Below are positions 33,835 to 42,086 of a stretch of DNA of 64,000 nucleotides, one piece after another (positions within the stretch are counted from its first letter, which is position 1; each line of letters starts with the position of its first letter). Under the pieces are notes generated by a model. It ran no database searches. It saw only the letters and a program-made list of their open reading frames with translations, and was not told where the DNA came from. Position numbers and translations under genes: made by a program. Origin of the DNA: LMUY01 sp965199165 (lineage in GTDB: Bacteria; Pseudomonadota; Alphaproteobacteria; Acetobacterales; Acetobacteraceae); NCBI GenBank assembly GCA_965199165.1, contig OZ240681.1:4588001-4652000 (forward strand), read 5' to 3'.

Positions 33835-35099
33835 GCCGCCGTTGCCGCCTGCCATGCCGCGCGCGCGCGGGGCCACGTCCGGTGCAGCAGCAGCCCGCCC
33901 GCAGCGAGCACCACCACGCCCGCCAGCCACTGCCATGGCGCTTGCGGATAGGCCGCCATGCCCAGCACCTGCCCGCCGCCAGCCCCGTTGCGCACCGCCT
34001 GCAAGCGGAACGCAAGCTCGGCCAGGAACACGACGCCACTCAGCGCCAGCAGCACGCCCGGGATCTGGGTCGCATACGAAGGCAGCAGCGCCCCTGCCCG
34101 GCCGGCCCGCACCAGCGGCGCATGGGACAGGATGATGCCCGACAAGCCGCCCGGCGCCCACAGCACGGCGGCGACGAACAGCAGGCCGTCATACAGCTGC
34201 CAGGCATCGGTCAGGGTCGACAGCGCCACCTGCAGGAAGGTCACCAGGATGGCGCCCAGCACCGGGCCCCAGAACGTGCCGACGCCGCCGATGAACGTCA
34301 TCAGCAGCACCGCACCCGACGCCTCCGACGCGATGTTGGAGGCGGTGACGATCTCGTCGTTCAGCGCCTGCAGCCCGCCTGCCACGCCGGCGAACAGGCC
34401 GGACAGCATGAACACCAGGTAGCGCACCGTCGCCGGGTTGTAGCCGATGAAGCCCACGCGCTCGGGGTTGTCGCGCACGGCGTTGGCCAGACGGCCGAGC
34501 GGCGTCCCCGTGTAGCGCCACATCAGGAAGGCGCAGCCGAACGCCCAGGCCGCGATGAGGAAATAGACGTGGAACTGGCTGCCGAAATCCAGCCCGAGCA
34601 GCGCCGGCCCGTCGGACCGGTCGGCATTGATGCCCTCCTCCCCGCCGAACACCGAAGGGAACATCAGGACGAAGGCGGCGGCGAGTTCGGCCAGGCCCAG
34701 GGTGATCATGGCGAACGACGTCTCGCCCCGCTTGGTCGCCACCGACCCGGCCAGCGCCGCCGCCGCCAGGCCACCCGCCGCGCCGGCGAGGGGCAACAGG
34801 TATGCCGGCACCGGCCAGCCATTCCCCGCCGCGCGCATCAGGTGGATGGCCGCGAACCCGCCGAAGCCGAGGAACACGGCATGGCCGAAATCCAGCATGC
34901 CCCCCTGCCCCAGCAGCATGTTGAACGAGAGCGCGAAGACGATGGCGATCCCCATCCGGCACAGCAGTGACAGGCCGAAGCCGCTGGACAGGACGTAGGG
35001 CGCCCCGATCGCCAGGACGGCCGCCAGCAGCCACGGCGTTGTCGCCCGCAGCGCCAGCCGGCGGGACCGCAGCGGGATGGCGGGGGCGCTGGCGCTCAT
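33831..35099 (-). CDS. livM: Branched-chain amino acid-type ABC transporter permease LivM, C-terminally extended
   Basis: A 422-residue permease with LivM hallmarks: ALSFNMLLGQGGMLDFGHAVFLGFGGFAA, TLGLAELAAAFVLMFPSVFGGEEG, and the EAA-type loop with GGVGTFWGPVLGAILVTFLQ. The family is usually 290-350 residues. Here about 70 extra residues follow the LSGIILSHAP point, including two more hydrophobic helices (GVLLALSGVVFLAELAF and WQWLAGVVVLAAGGLLLH). Overlaps livH (ATGA) and livG (ATGA). It forms the membrane channel with LivH for an as yet unknown carboxylate or amino acid. Confidence 0.9.
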   Translation of the reverse strand: MSASAPAIPLRSRRLALRATTPWLLAAVLAIGAPYVLSSGFGLSLLCRMGIAIVFALSFNMLLGQGGMLDFGHAVFLGFGGFAAIHLMRAAGNGWPVPAYLLPLAGAAGGLAAAALAGSVATKRGETSFAMITLGLAELAAAFVLMFPSVFGGEEGINADRSDGPALLGLDFGSQFHVYFLIAAWAFGCAFLMWRYTGTPLGRLANAVRDNPERVGFIGYNPATVRYLVFMLSGLFAGVAGGLQALNDEIVTASNIASEASGAVLLMTFIGGVGTFWGPVLGAILVTFLQVALSTLTDAWQLYDGLLFVAAVLWAPGGLSGIILSHAPLVRAGRAGALLPSYATQIPGVLLALSGVVFLAELAFRLQAVRNGAGGGQVLGMAAYPQAPWQWLAGVVVLAAGGLLLHRTWPRARAAWQAATAA

Positions 35100-36046
35100 G
35101 CCGCGCGCGAGCCGGCGATGCCGCGCGGGCGGAAGGCCAGCATCAGCACCAGCAGCAGGTAGGGGACGCTGGGTGCTGCGCGCGACAGCGTCAGGTTCCA
35201 GAGGTCGGTCAGCCGCCCGGCCGGGTCCACCGCCAGCCCGAGCGCGGACAGCCCCCGCCACAGCGGCAGGTCCAGGCTGATCGACACCGTCTGGATCAGA
35301 CCAATCAATATGGAGGCGACGAACGCACCCCAGATCGAGCCCAGCCCACCCATGACCACCACCGCGAACACGATGGCGCCGAGCGAGGCCGCCATGCCCG
35401 GCTGCGTGGTGAAGGCGTTGCCCGCGATCACCCCCGCCAGCCCGGCCAGGGCGCAGCCGGCCCCGAACACCAGGGTGAACACGCGCGGCACGTCGTGCCC
35501 CAGCATCGACACCATGTCCGGATGGGTCAGCGCCGCCCGGACCACCAGGCCCAGCCGCGTGCGCGACAGGGCGGCGAACAGCGCCACGAACATCGCCAGC
35601 GACACCGCCATCATGAACACGCGATAGGCCGGGTACTCCGTGCCGCCGACATGGAACAGCGGGAAGTCCAGCAGCGCCGGCACCCGGTACGGGACCGGGC
35701 TGCGGCCCCAGATCAGCGGCACCACCTCCCCGATCACGAAGGCGAGCCCGAAGGTGAAGAGCAGCTCGGCCATGTGGCCGTGGCGGTGCACGGCGCGCAG
35801 GCCGTACCGCTCCACCACCGCGCCGACCAGCCCCACCAGCACCGGCGCCACCACCAGCCCGGGCCAGAACCCGAGGAGGAGGCTGACCGTGTAGGCCAGG
35901 TAGGCGCCAAGCATGTAGAAGCTGGCGTGGGCGAGGTTCAGCACGCCCATCATGCCGAAGATCAGCGTCAGCCCCGACGACAGCATGAACAGCAGCAGGC
36001 CGTAGACCAGCCCGTTCAGCAGGACGAGGACGACGGTCTCACCCAC
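35096..36046 (-). CDS. livH: Branched-chain amino acid-type ABC transporter permease LivH
   Basis: A 316-residue permease: LLNGLVYGLLLFMLSSGLTLIFGMMGVLNLAHASFYMLGAY is the diagnostic LivH N-terminus, and GGLGSIWGAFVASILIGLIQ the coupling loop. About eight to nine helices. The start is GTG at 36046, four bases upstream of which livK ends, consistent with tight coupling. No strong Shine-Dalgarno is visible, so reinitiation after livK is likely. Confidence 0.92.
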   Translation of the reverse strand: MGETVVLVLLNGLVYGLLLFMLSSGLTLIFGMMGVLNLAHASFYMLGAYLAYTVSLLLGFWPGLVVAPVLVGLVGAVVERYGLRAVHRHGHMAELLFTFGLAFVIGEVVPLIWGRSPVPYRVPALLDFPLFHVGGTEYPAYRVFMMAVSLAMFVALFAALSRTRLGLVVRAALTHPDMVSMLGHDVPRVFTLVFGAGCALAGLAGVIAGNAFTTQPGMAASLGAIVFAVVVMGGLGSIWGAFVASILIGLIQTVSISLDLPLWRGLSALGLAVDPAGRLTDLWNLTLSRAAPSVPYLLLVLMLAFRPRGIAGSRAA

Positions 36047-36049
36047 GGA

Positions 36050-37264
36050 TCAGGGTTTGTCCTTGAACGAGCAGGTGGTCGCCATCCGCGTCGACTCCGC
36101 GTCGATGGTGCCGACGGTCTGGAAGCCCAGCCCGACCTCCTTGAACACGTGGGGCAGGCCAGGCGCCAGTTCCGTGATGTACAGCGGCTGGATGAGCTGG
36201 TGGTTGTCCGCTCGCATATCGGACTCGCCGAGCGGGGTCTGCCGCTTCATCCCGCTCATCGCGGCGGCGACCTTGGCCGGATCGGACGAGTCCGCCTGCT
36301 TCATCGCGGCGGCCAGGGTGTCGATCTCGTTGACCACGTGCCAGTAGTAGAAGGTGCGGCCGAACCGCTTCTCGAACGCGTCGGAAACGTCGTCGACGCC
36401 GGGCACGTTGTCGGCCCAGGTGCTGATCTGCGCGTCCCCCTTGGCGCCCGGGCCGGCCGCGTCCACCAGCACCTCGTCGCCGAGGTAGTAGGTGTAGAAC
36501 CGTCCTTTGTACCCGCTATCCGCCGCGGCCTTCACCAGCAGCTGGAGGTCGGCGCCCCAGTTGCCCGTCACCACCGCGTCTGCGCCGGCCGCCTGGAACT
36601 TGGCGATGTAGGGCGTGAAGTCCTTCACCTTGCCCAGCGGGACGCGTTCGGCGCCCACCACCTGCAGGTCGGGCCGGCGGTCCCTCAGCATGGCCTGCGC
36701 CGCCTTCTCCACCGACATGCCGAACGAGTAGTCGGGGTTGAAGACGTAGACCTTGTGCGTGCCCTTCTGCGTCACGAGGTAATCGGCCAGCGCGCGCATC
36801 TTCATGTCGCTGTCGGCGTCGAAGCGGAAATGCCACCAGGAGCATTTGTCGTTGGTCAGTGCCGGGTCGACGGCGGCATAGTTGAGGAACACGACGGACT
36901 TCGCCGGGTCGCGCTTGTTGTTCTTCTGGATGGCATCGACCAGCGCGAAGGCCACGGCCGAGCCGTTGCCCTGCGTGACGTAGTGGATGCCGTCGTCGAC
37001 CGCCTTGCGCAACAGGGTCAGCGACTTCTCCGGGCTGACCTCGTTGTCCATCGGCACCAGCTCGAACCTGCGGCCTGGCCCGGCGGCCTGCGTGGCGTTG
37101 ACCCGGTCGATGGCGAAGCGGAAATGCTGCTCCCCCAACTGCCCGGTCTCGGCAAGTGGCCCGCTGAGCGGGTCGATGTAGGCGATCCGGATGGTCTCGT
37201 CGGCATGGGCCAGGCTCGTGCCCGCCAGCAGAGCCAGCATGGCGGCGCTGATGCGAAAGCGCAT
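36050..37264 (-). CDS. livK: ABC transporter periplasmic substrate-binding protein, LivK type
   Basis: A 404-residue periplasmic receptor with signal peptide RFRISAAMLALLAGTSLAHA (cleaved after AHA). The type I binding-protein fold starts IRIAYIDPLSGPLAETGQLG; ligand-site residues would be near GNGSAVAFALVDAIQ and KVYVFNPDYSFGMSVEK. Family relatives annotated for branched-chain amino acids, amides or aromatic and dicarboxylic acids cannot be separated by eye. Because five pim genes follow in the same direction, a beta-oxidised acid is a strong candidate. ATG has GGGGAAG seven bases upstream. First gene of the ten-gene run. Confidence 0.9.
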   Translation of the reverse strand: MRFRISAAMLALLAGTSLAHADETIRIAYIDPLSGPLAETGQLGEQHFRFAIDRVNATQAAGPGRRFELVPMDNEVSPEKSLTLLRKAVDDGIHYVTQGNGSAVAFALVDAIQKNNKRDPAKSVVFLNYAAVDPALTNDKCSWWHFRFDADSDMKMRALADYLVTQKGTHKVYVFNPDYSFGMSVEKAAQAMLRDRRPDLQVVGAERVPLGKVKDFTPYIAKFQAAGADAVVTGNWGADLQLLVKAAADSGYKGRFYTYYLGDEVLVDAAGPGAKGDAQISTWADNVPGVDDVSDAFEKRFGRTFYYWHVVNEIDTLAAAMKQADSSDPAKVAAAMSGMKRQTPLGESDMRADNHQLIQPLYITELAPGLPHVFKEVGLGFQTVGTIDAESTRMATTCSFKDKP

Positions 37265-37283
37265 TTGGACTTCCCCTCGAACG

Positions 37284-37303
37284 TGGGTCCTTGACCGGAC
37301 CCA
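37284..37303. promoter_or_regulatory. Palindromic operator candidate upstream of livK
   Basis: TGGGTCCTTGACCGGACCCA is a perfect 7-base inverted repeat with a 6-base centre, 20 bases upstream of the livK start and within the 118-base divergent region shared with the nitronate monooxygenase gene. Position fits an operator for the liv-pim operon; a 5'-UTR hairpin is the alternative. No regulator gene sits adjacent. Confidence 0.45.
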
Positions 37304-37382
37304 TCATGTTCCTGTCCTGTATCCTGAGGCCGGACGCGCCCTGGCGTCAATGCCGCGCTGCAGCCCCCGACTGGACGCAAAC

Positions 37383-38330
37383 ATGCCGCTTCCTCCCCTG
37401 TTCGGCCGGCTGCGCCTGCCGGTGATCGGGTCCCCGCTGTTCATCATCTCCAACCCCGACCTGGTGATCGCGCAGTGCCGCGCCGGGATCGTGGGCTCGT
37501 TCCCCGCGCTGAACGCCCGCCCCGGCCCGGTGCTGGAGGAGTGGCTGAAGCGGCTGACCGGGGAACTGGGCGAGGCCGACGCACCGTTCGCGGTGAACCA
37601 GATCGTCCACCGCTCGAACGACCGGCTGATGCACGACGTGGAGCTGTGCGTGAGATACCGCGCACCGATCGTCATCACCTCGCTGGGGGCGCGGGAGGAC
37701 GTGAATGCGGCCGTGCATTCCTATGGCGGGATCGTGCTGCACGACGTCATCAACGACCGCTTCGCGCGCAAGGCCATCGAGAAGGGCGCGGATGGGCTGA
37801 TCGCGGTGGCGGCGGGCGCAGGCGGGCATGCGGGGACCACCTCGCCGTTCGCACTGGTGGGGGAAATCCGCAGCTGGTTCGACGGGCCGCTCGCGCTGTC
37901 CGGCGCCATCGCCACCGGGGACGCCGTGCTGGCGGCCCAGGCCATGGGTGCGGACTTCGCCTATGTCGGGTCGGCCTTCATCGCGACGGAGGAGGCGAAT
38001 GCCGCGGCGGAGTACAAGCAGATGCTGGTGGACAGCGCCGCCGGGGACATCGTCTACACCAACCTGATCACCGGAGTGCACGGCAACTACCTGCGGCCGA
38101 GCCTGGTCAAGGCCGGCCTCGACCCGGACAACCTGCCGGCCAGCGATCCCACCCAGATGAATTTCGGCAGCGGCCGCACCAAGGCGTGGAAGGACATCTG
38201 GGGTGCCGGCCAAGGCGTCGGGGCGCTGACGGCGGTGGTGCCCGCCGCGGCGTTGGTCGCGCGGCTCTCGCACGAGTATGCGGCCGCCCGGCGGCGACTG
38301 GGGCTCGCCGCGCCGGCGATCGCCGCATGA
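37383..38330 (+). CDS. Nitronate monooxygenase (2-nitropropane dioxygenase family)
   Basis: A 315-residue FMN-dependent TIM-barrel enzyme oxidising nitronates, or a related flavoprotein. The N-terminus LRLPVIGSPLFIISNPDLVIAQ is typical, then GIVGSFPALNAR, the FMN-phosphate loop GLIAVAAGAGGHAGTTSPFAL (with the conserved GGHAG), and FDGPLALSGAIATGDAVLAAQAMGADFAYVGSAFIAT. Length matches (310-380). The start was chosen at ATG 37383 because upstream in-frame sequence overlaps the palindrome and promoter region. It overlaps the ChaC gene by ATGA. Confidence 0.88.
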   Translation: MPLPPLFGRLRLPVIGSPLFIISNPDLVIAQCRAGIVGSFPALNARPGPVLEEWLKRLTGELGEADAPFAVNQIVHRSNDRLMHDVELCVRYRAPIVITSLGAREDVNAAVHSYGGIVLHDVINDRFARKAIEKGADGLIAVAAGAGGHAGTTSPFALVGEIRSWFDGPLALSGAIATGDAVLAAQAMGADFAYVGSAFIATEEANAAAEYKQMLVDSAAGDIVYTNLITGVHGNYLRPSLVKAGLDPDNLPASDPTQMNFGSGRTKAWKDIWGAGQGVGALTAVVPAAALVARLSHEYAAARRRLGLAAPAIAA

Positions 38331-39040
38331 CCGACTTCGTGCTGACACGTGCGCTTCTGGAGGCCAATGGCGTCGACGCCATGGTGGCCCGCTCGGCGCC
38401 GGACCTCCGCCTGCTGAGCGAGGCCGAGCGAGCCGAGTCGCTGCGCAAGACGTTGGCGGCGCGGCCCTCCGGCGAGGCCGTTTGGCTGTTCGGCTATGGC
38501 TCGCTGATCTGGAACCCGCAAATCCACGCGGCCGAGCGTCGGATCGCGACGGTGCAGGGCTGGCATCGGGCTTTCTGCCTCTCCACCCGCGCCGGCCGGG
38601 GCACGCCGGACAACCCCGGCCTGGTGCTGGGATTGGATGCGGGCGGCAATTGCCGCGGTGTGGCCTTCCGCATCGACGACGCTATCCTGCAGACGGAGCT
38701 GACGCTGCTTTGGCGGCGCGAGATGCTGGCCGGCAGCTACGTGCCCCGCTGGCTCGACCTCTTCGATGAGGCCGGCGCGCGATTCGGCAGCGCCATTGCC
38801 TTCACGGTGGATCCGCTCTGCGACCAGTATGCCGGCAACCTGGCGCACGACGCCGTGGTGCTGCGGCTTGCCACCGCCGCAGGTGAACTCGGCAGCGCCG
38901 CCGACTACCTGTTCCGCACGTGCGCCAGCCTGCGCGCGGAGGGCATCGCGGATGCGGAGTTGGACGACTTGGCCGGCATCGTGACGACTGCGCAAGGATC
39001 ACGGACATCTGAAGCAACGGCGTCGGCGAGCCTGACTTAA
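38327..39040 (+). CDS. Gamma-glutamylcyclotransferase, ChaC family
   Basis: A 237-residue enzyme acting on glutathione to release 5-oxoproline and Cys-Gly. The substrate loop is VWLFGYGSLIWNPQ near residue 55, then RAFCLSTRAGRGTPDNPGLVLGLD, CRGVAFRI and LWRREMLAGSYVPRWL, where the conserved RRE carries the catalytic Glu. An N-terminal extension of about 45 residues precedes the core. Coupled to the nitronate monooxygenase gene through ATGA. Shared operon membership suggests a role in detoxification or redox balance, which is inference. Confidence 0.88.
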   Translation: MTDFVLTRALLEANGVDAMVARSAPDLRLLSEAERAESLRKTLAARPSGEAVWLFGYGSLIWNPQIHAAERRIATVQGWHRAFCLSTRAGRGTPDNPGLVLGLDAGGNCRGVAFRIDDAILQTELTLLWRREMLAGSYVPRWLDLFDEAGARFGSAIAFTVDPLCDQYAGNLAHDAVVLRLATAAGELGSAADYLFRTCASLRAEGIADAELDDLAGIVTTAQGSRTSEATASASLT

Positions 39041-39170
39041 CGTCCCACGCTGGCAGCCCGGGATCTTGGACGCATCAACGGCCGACCCATAACAAACCTT
39101 GTCTAAATTATTAGAAGAGTGTTACGACTTTGTCGATGAACGATTCTGATCTCGATCTCCGGAGCGCCGC

Positions 39171-39512
39171 ATGACCGCTGACCCGGCAGACGGACCGGGG
39201 CAGCCACAAGGCCCGACGATCGACCAGCACGTCGGCGCTCGGCTACGCATCGTCCGGCGCAGCCACGGCCTCTCCCACACGACGATCGGCCGTGCCCTGC
39301 AAGTTCCGGTCGAGACGGTGAGGCGGTGGGAGGACGGAAGCCTGCGCATCCCCGCCAACTACCTGCTTGAACTCAGCCAGCTGCTTTCTTGCCCGCTGAC
39401 ACGGTTCTTCGACGACTTCCCCCTTGGCGGTAGCGTGGTTCCTGACGATAACGAACGCTCCGAAGGCTACGTGAAATCCATGTTCGATCGCTATCCCAGC
39501 GCCAAGCACTGA
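39171..39512 (+). CDS. XRE-like helix-turn-helix DNA-binding protein
   Basis: A 113-residue protein. The HTH lies at about residues 22-75: ARLRIVRRSHGLSHTTIGRA followed by LQVPVETVRRWEDGSLRIPA, with the RWEDG turn typical of the XRE family. LLELSQLLSCPLTRFFDDFP is the domain's fifth helix and edge, as in regulators carrying an N-terminal Cro/CI domain. The short C-terminal tail has no known domain. It is preceded by a locally AT-rich 80 bases (39085-39130), likely its promoter. Targets are unknown. Confidence 0.75.
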   Translation: MTADPADGPGQPQGPTIDQHVGARLRIVRRSHGLSHTTIGRALQVPVETVRRWEDGSLRIPANYLLELSQLLSCPLTRFFDDFPLGGSVVPDDNERSEGYVKSMFDRYPSAKH

Positions 39513-39633
39513 CGGGCGGGCAGTTTCGGGTCGGCAGGATCGCCCTACCAGCACCCGCGATGGGCCACGTCTTGCCTAGCTGCCCAGTCGGCCCGATGAT
39601 TTCCTGCACGCCGCCGTCGCTGTCGTGGCACCG

Positions 39634-39900
39634 TCACGAGGTTCGCGTGCTGGATCGCCTGGCGAACCGGTCGGCAGCCGAATCGTAGATGGCATAGGCC
39701 ACGTTCACGTAACGGATCGCGTCGTCGACGCGTCCTGAATCGAGCGCTTCTTCCGCAAGCCTGATCGCAAGCGATGCCGTCAGCACCGGTCGTTCTATGT
39801 CGGCATCGATACCTGATACGACTTCAGGGAAGGTCATCCGAGAACCCTCTGGATTGCCTAGCCAAACGCGATGGCATGCTCGCTGTTGGACGTCACTCAT
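39634..39900 (-). CDS. Hypothetical protein, 88 residues
   Basis: Starts MSDVQQRACHRVWLGNPEGS with AGGAG five bases upstream, so it is probably translated. The middle (RPVLTASLAIRLAEEALDSG) and end (RVDDAIRYVNVAYAIYDSAA) look like two amphipathic helices, resembling a small helical-hairpin or TPR-like unit. No signal peptide, membrane segment or known family is recognised. It faces the XRE gene convergently across 121 bases in which nothing else was seen, and diverges from the nitroreductase gene. An earlier ATG at 39936 has no ribosome-binding site. Confidence 0.5.
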   Translation of the reverse strand: MSDVQQRACHRVWLGNPEGSRMTFPEVVSGIDADIERPVLTASLAIRLAEEALDSGRVDDAIRYVNVAYAIYDSAADRFARRSSTRTS

Positions 39901-40027
39901 GCAACTCCTACGTCCTGAAAACGTGATGAGATGCACAAGATGTGATAATGTTTGACGAAGTGTTGCCTTATCGGCGGGTCGGCCACACGGCGCCCGGAAC
40001 GTCGCTCATGATGGTAGGGGTTGTAGG

Positions 40028-40861
40028 TTGAGCCCGATCACCGCTCGAGATGCCGCCTTGCTGGCCCGCTACGGAAGCGAGGCTGAGGCAATCGCACCCG
40101 GCCCTTGGAACGACGTGATCGCCAGCCTGTTGCAACACCGGTCCGTTCGCGCCTTCCGGTCCGATCCGTTGCAGCCCGGCACGCTAGAAACGCTGGTGGC
40201 GGCGGCGCAATCCGCAGCGACGTCGTCCAATATGCAGGCGTGGTCGGTCGTCGCGGTGACCGATCCAGCGACCAAGGCAGCGCTGGCCCGCGTGGCCGGC
40301 GGCCAGCGGCATATCGAGCAATGTCCGCTCTTCCTGGTGTGGGTCGCCGACCTGTCACGCCTGGAACGGGTGGGCGCCGCGACGGGAGAGCGGCTCGAGG
40401 CTGTCCCCTACTTGGAGTCCTTCCTGTTTGCCGCGTTCGACGCCATGCTCGCGGCGCAGAACGCGACAGTGGCGGCCGAGAGCCTGGGCTTGGCCACCGT
40501 CTATATCGGCGCCCTGCGCAACGACGTGGAGGTGGTCGCGGCGACGCTCGGCCTACCATCCGGTGCGGTGGGCGTCGTTGGATTGTGCATCGGCCATGCC
40601 GACGAGTCGGAGATGGCGTGGCGGGTCAAGCCGCGCCTCCCCCAGGCCGCCGTGCTGCACCACGACCGCTACGACGCCTCGACGGAAGCAGCCTCCCGCG
40701 CCCTTTACGACCGCGCCTTGCAGCGTTTCAGCGAGGCGAGCGAGCGCACCCGCTATAGCTGGACCGAGCGTGTGATCGGCCGGATGGGGCAGCTGAAGGC
40801 GCTCGGTGGCCGCGACAGGCTCCGCGACGCCCTCGGCCGCCTCGGCCTCCCGCTCCGCTGA
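40028..40861 (+). CDS. Nitroreductase family FMN oxidoreductase (NfsA/Frp type)
   Basis: A 277-residue flavoprotein. The N-terminal FMN-binding element is LLQHRSVRAFRSDPLQPGTLE, with AAQSAATSSNMQAWSVVAV following, and AQNATVAAESLGLATVYIGALRN near the middle. VGLCIGHADESEMAWRVKPRLPQAAVLHHDRYD is the characteristic NfsA-type C-terminal block. It should reduce nitro compounds or flavins with NAD(P)H. Start is a TTG at 40028 with AGGGG upstream; no ATG fits the conserved N-terminus. It ends ten bases from the convergent DUF3750 gene. Confidence 0.85.
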   Translation: MSPITARDAALLARYGSEAEAIAPGPWNDVIASLLQHRSVRAFRSDPLQPGTLETLVAAAQSAATSSNMQAWSVVAVTDPATKAALARVAGGQRHIEQCPLFLVWVADLSRLERVGAATGERLEAVPYLESFLFAAFDAMLAAQNATVAAESLGLATVYIGALRNDVEVVAATLGLPSGAVGVVGLCIGHADESEMAWRVKPRLPQAAVLHHDRYDASTEAASRALYDRALQRFSEASERTRYSWTERVIGRMGQLKALGGRDRLRDALGRLGLPLR

Positions 40862-40870
40862 CGAGCCCGC

Positions 40871-41659
40871 TCAACGCGACGCGGCGACGTGCAATGGCGG
40901 GAGGGCGGCGCTGTCCGGCCCGGCGATGCCCAGCCGGCCGAGCCCCGGCAACTTGATGGCCGGGCGGCGCAGGTCGACCCCGAAAACACCCCCGAGGATG
41001 TTGATCTCGATGCCCTCGACCCAGCCAACTGTCACGCCGGCGTACCCGGCGAGCGTCACCATGATGCCGGTCCCGGAAGCGGTGCGGCGGAACCAGCGTC
41101 CATCATACGGATAATCCTTGCCGATCGCCGTCGGTGGCAAGGTGTCGCCGATCCCGGGCACGGCGGCCATGACGGCAGCGACGAAGGTGTTGGAGTTCGG
41201 TCCCGGCCAGGCCCGGTAATCACCCTCGTTGTGCCAGGCATAGTCCCGGATCGCCTCCTGCATGCGCGGGATCATCGCCGCTGCGTCTGCCCCGTCGGCC
41301 GCGAACGAGACGCTGGGCACCCGGCCGAACCAACGGCCATCCGGCTCGAACCCGTTCATGCGGATCGGCGCGCCCCAGGCCGTGTAGTCGTAGCGCGTGT
41401 AACCGGCCGCGCCGGCAGGCTTCAGCACGATCCAGCTATGGGTCGCGAAAATGCCGCGCCAGCGCACCGTCTGGGCGCTGAACACGCGCACGACCGCCGG
41501 GCTTGTCGGCGTGACCGGCGGCAGCAGCCCGGCGCTCGACCGATCCGCCGTGCGCCAGCCCGCTCCTGCGCCGTCGAACCGGTAGAGCAGGGCCGACACG
41601 CCGAGTGGCAGTATGTAGCAGACGGCAAACAGTGTCAGGGCAGTCTTCAGGACGGTCAT
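40871..41659 (-). CDS. DUF3750 family protein
   Basis: A 262-residue protein with an N-terminal membrane anchor or signal (LKTALTLFAVCYILPLGVSALLY). It carries the family block FATHSWIVLKPAGAAGYTRYDYTAWGAPI and, later, YAWHNEGDYRAWPGPNSNTFVAAV, where H, D, N and S residues are well conserved and could be catalytic. The family's function is not known; the conserved NTF element and periplasmic location suggest an envelope enzyme. Start ATG at 41659. Lies upstream (minus strand) of nothing else in its direction until the convergent nitroreductase. Confidence 0.75.
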   Translation of the reverse strand: MTVLKTALTLFAVCYILPLGVSALLYRFDGAGAGWRTADRSSAGLLPPVTPTSPAVVRVFSAQTVRWRGIFATHSWIVLKPAGAAGYTRYDYTAWGAPIRMNGFEPDGRWFGRVPSVSFAADGADAAAMIPRMQEAIRDYAWHNEGDYRAWPGPNSNTFVAAVMAAVPGIGDTLPPTAIGKDYPYDGRWFRRTASGTGIMVTLAGYAGVTVGWVEGIEINILGGVFGVDLRRPAIKLPGLGRLGIAGPDSAALPPLHVAASR

Positions 41660-41838
41660 GCCGGCTCAGATTTGCCGCAGGGCAGCAGCCCGCAAGCCCT
41701 GTGGGGGGAAAAACGCGCATTGACTGCATCGCACTCGGGTCATCGAGGCGGTGCGGCTGCACAGGACGCCCGGCAGCATGACCAGGCGCAACCTCTGCAA
41801 AGACGTCCGGCGCCTGGCAGCGGTGCTGGATGCGGGCG

Positions 41839-41915
41839 TGGTCGGAGCGGCGGGATTCGAACCCACGACCCCCAGTCCCCCAGACTGATGCGCTACCAGA
41901 CTGCGCTACGCTCCG
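41839..41915 (-). tRNA. tRNA-Pro (anticodon GGG)
   Basis: Reading the minus strand: acceptor CGGAGCG pairs with CGCTCCG, D arm GCGCAGTCTGGTAGCGC, anticodon stem TCAGT/ACTGG with loop CTGGGGG (anticodon GGG), variable GGGTC-type region, and T arm with GGGTTCGAATCCC. Discriminator A and an encoded CCA (41841-41839) complete the 77-base gene. It decodes CCC and CCU. Confidence 0.95.
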
Positions 41916-42014
41916 ATACCTGAGGTGTAGCAGCCACCTGTGGCAACCGCAACGCTCCCAGCCACCACCACAGAGCGCTCTCTATGCGAAGATGGTGGTC
42001 TGGAGGCCACCGAT

Positions 42015-42047
42015 CCGAGCCGCGATCAAGATCCTTGGACGGCTCGG
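42015..42047. terminator. Inverted repeat downstream of merR
   Basis: CCGAGCCG (42015-42022) and CGGCTCGG (42040-42047) form a perfect 8-base stem with a 17-base loop, 40 bases after the merR stop and between it and the tRNA gene. No T-run is seen, so it may be a weak or Rho-assisted terminator. Confidence 0.3.
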
Positions 42048-42086
42048 AGTATCGGCCGCCACCGGCCTCGCGCCACGGACTGGTGC

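Noticed and set aside
41839..41915. Genomic-island attachment site at the tRNA-Pro gene
   Set aside because: No integrase, no direct repeat of the tRNA 3' end was seen nearby, and the flanking genes are the conserved merR-ihfA cluster and a DUF3750 gene.
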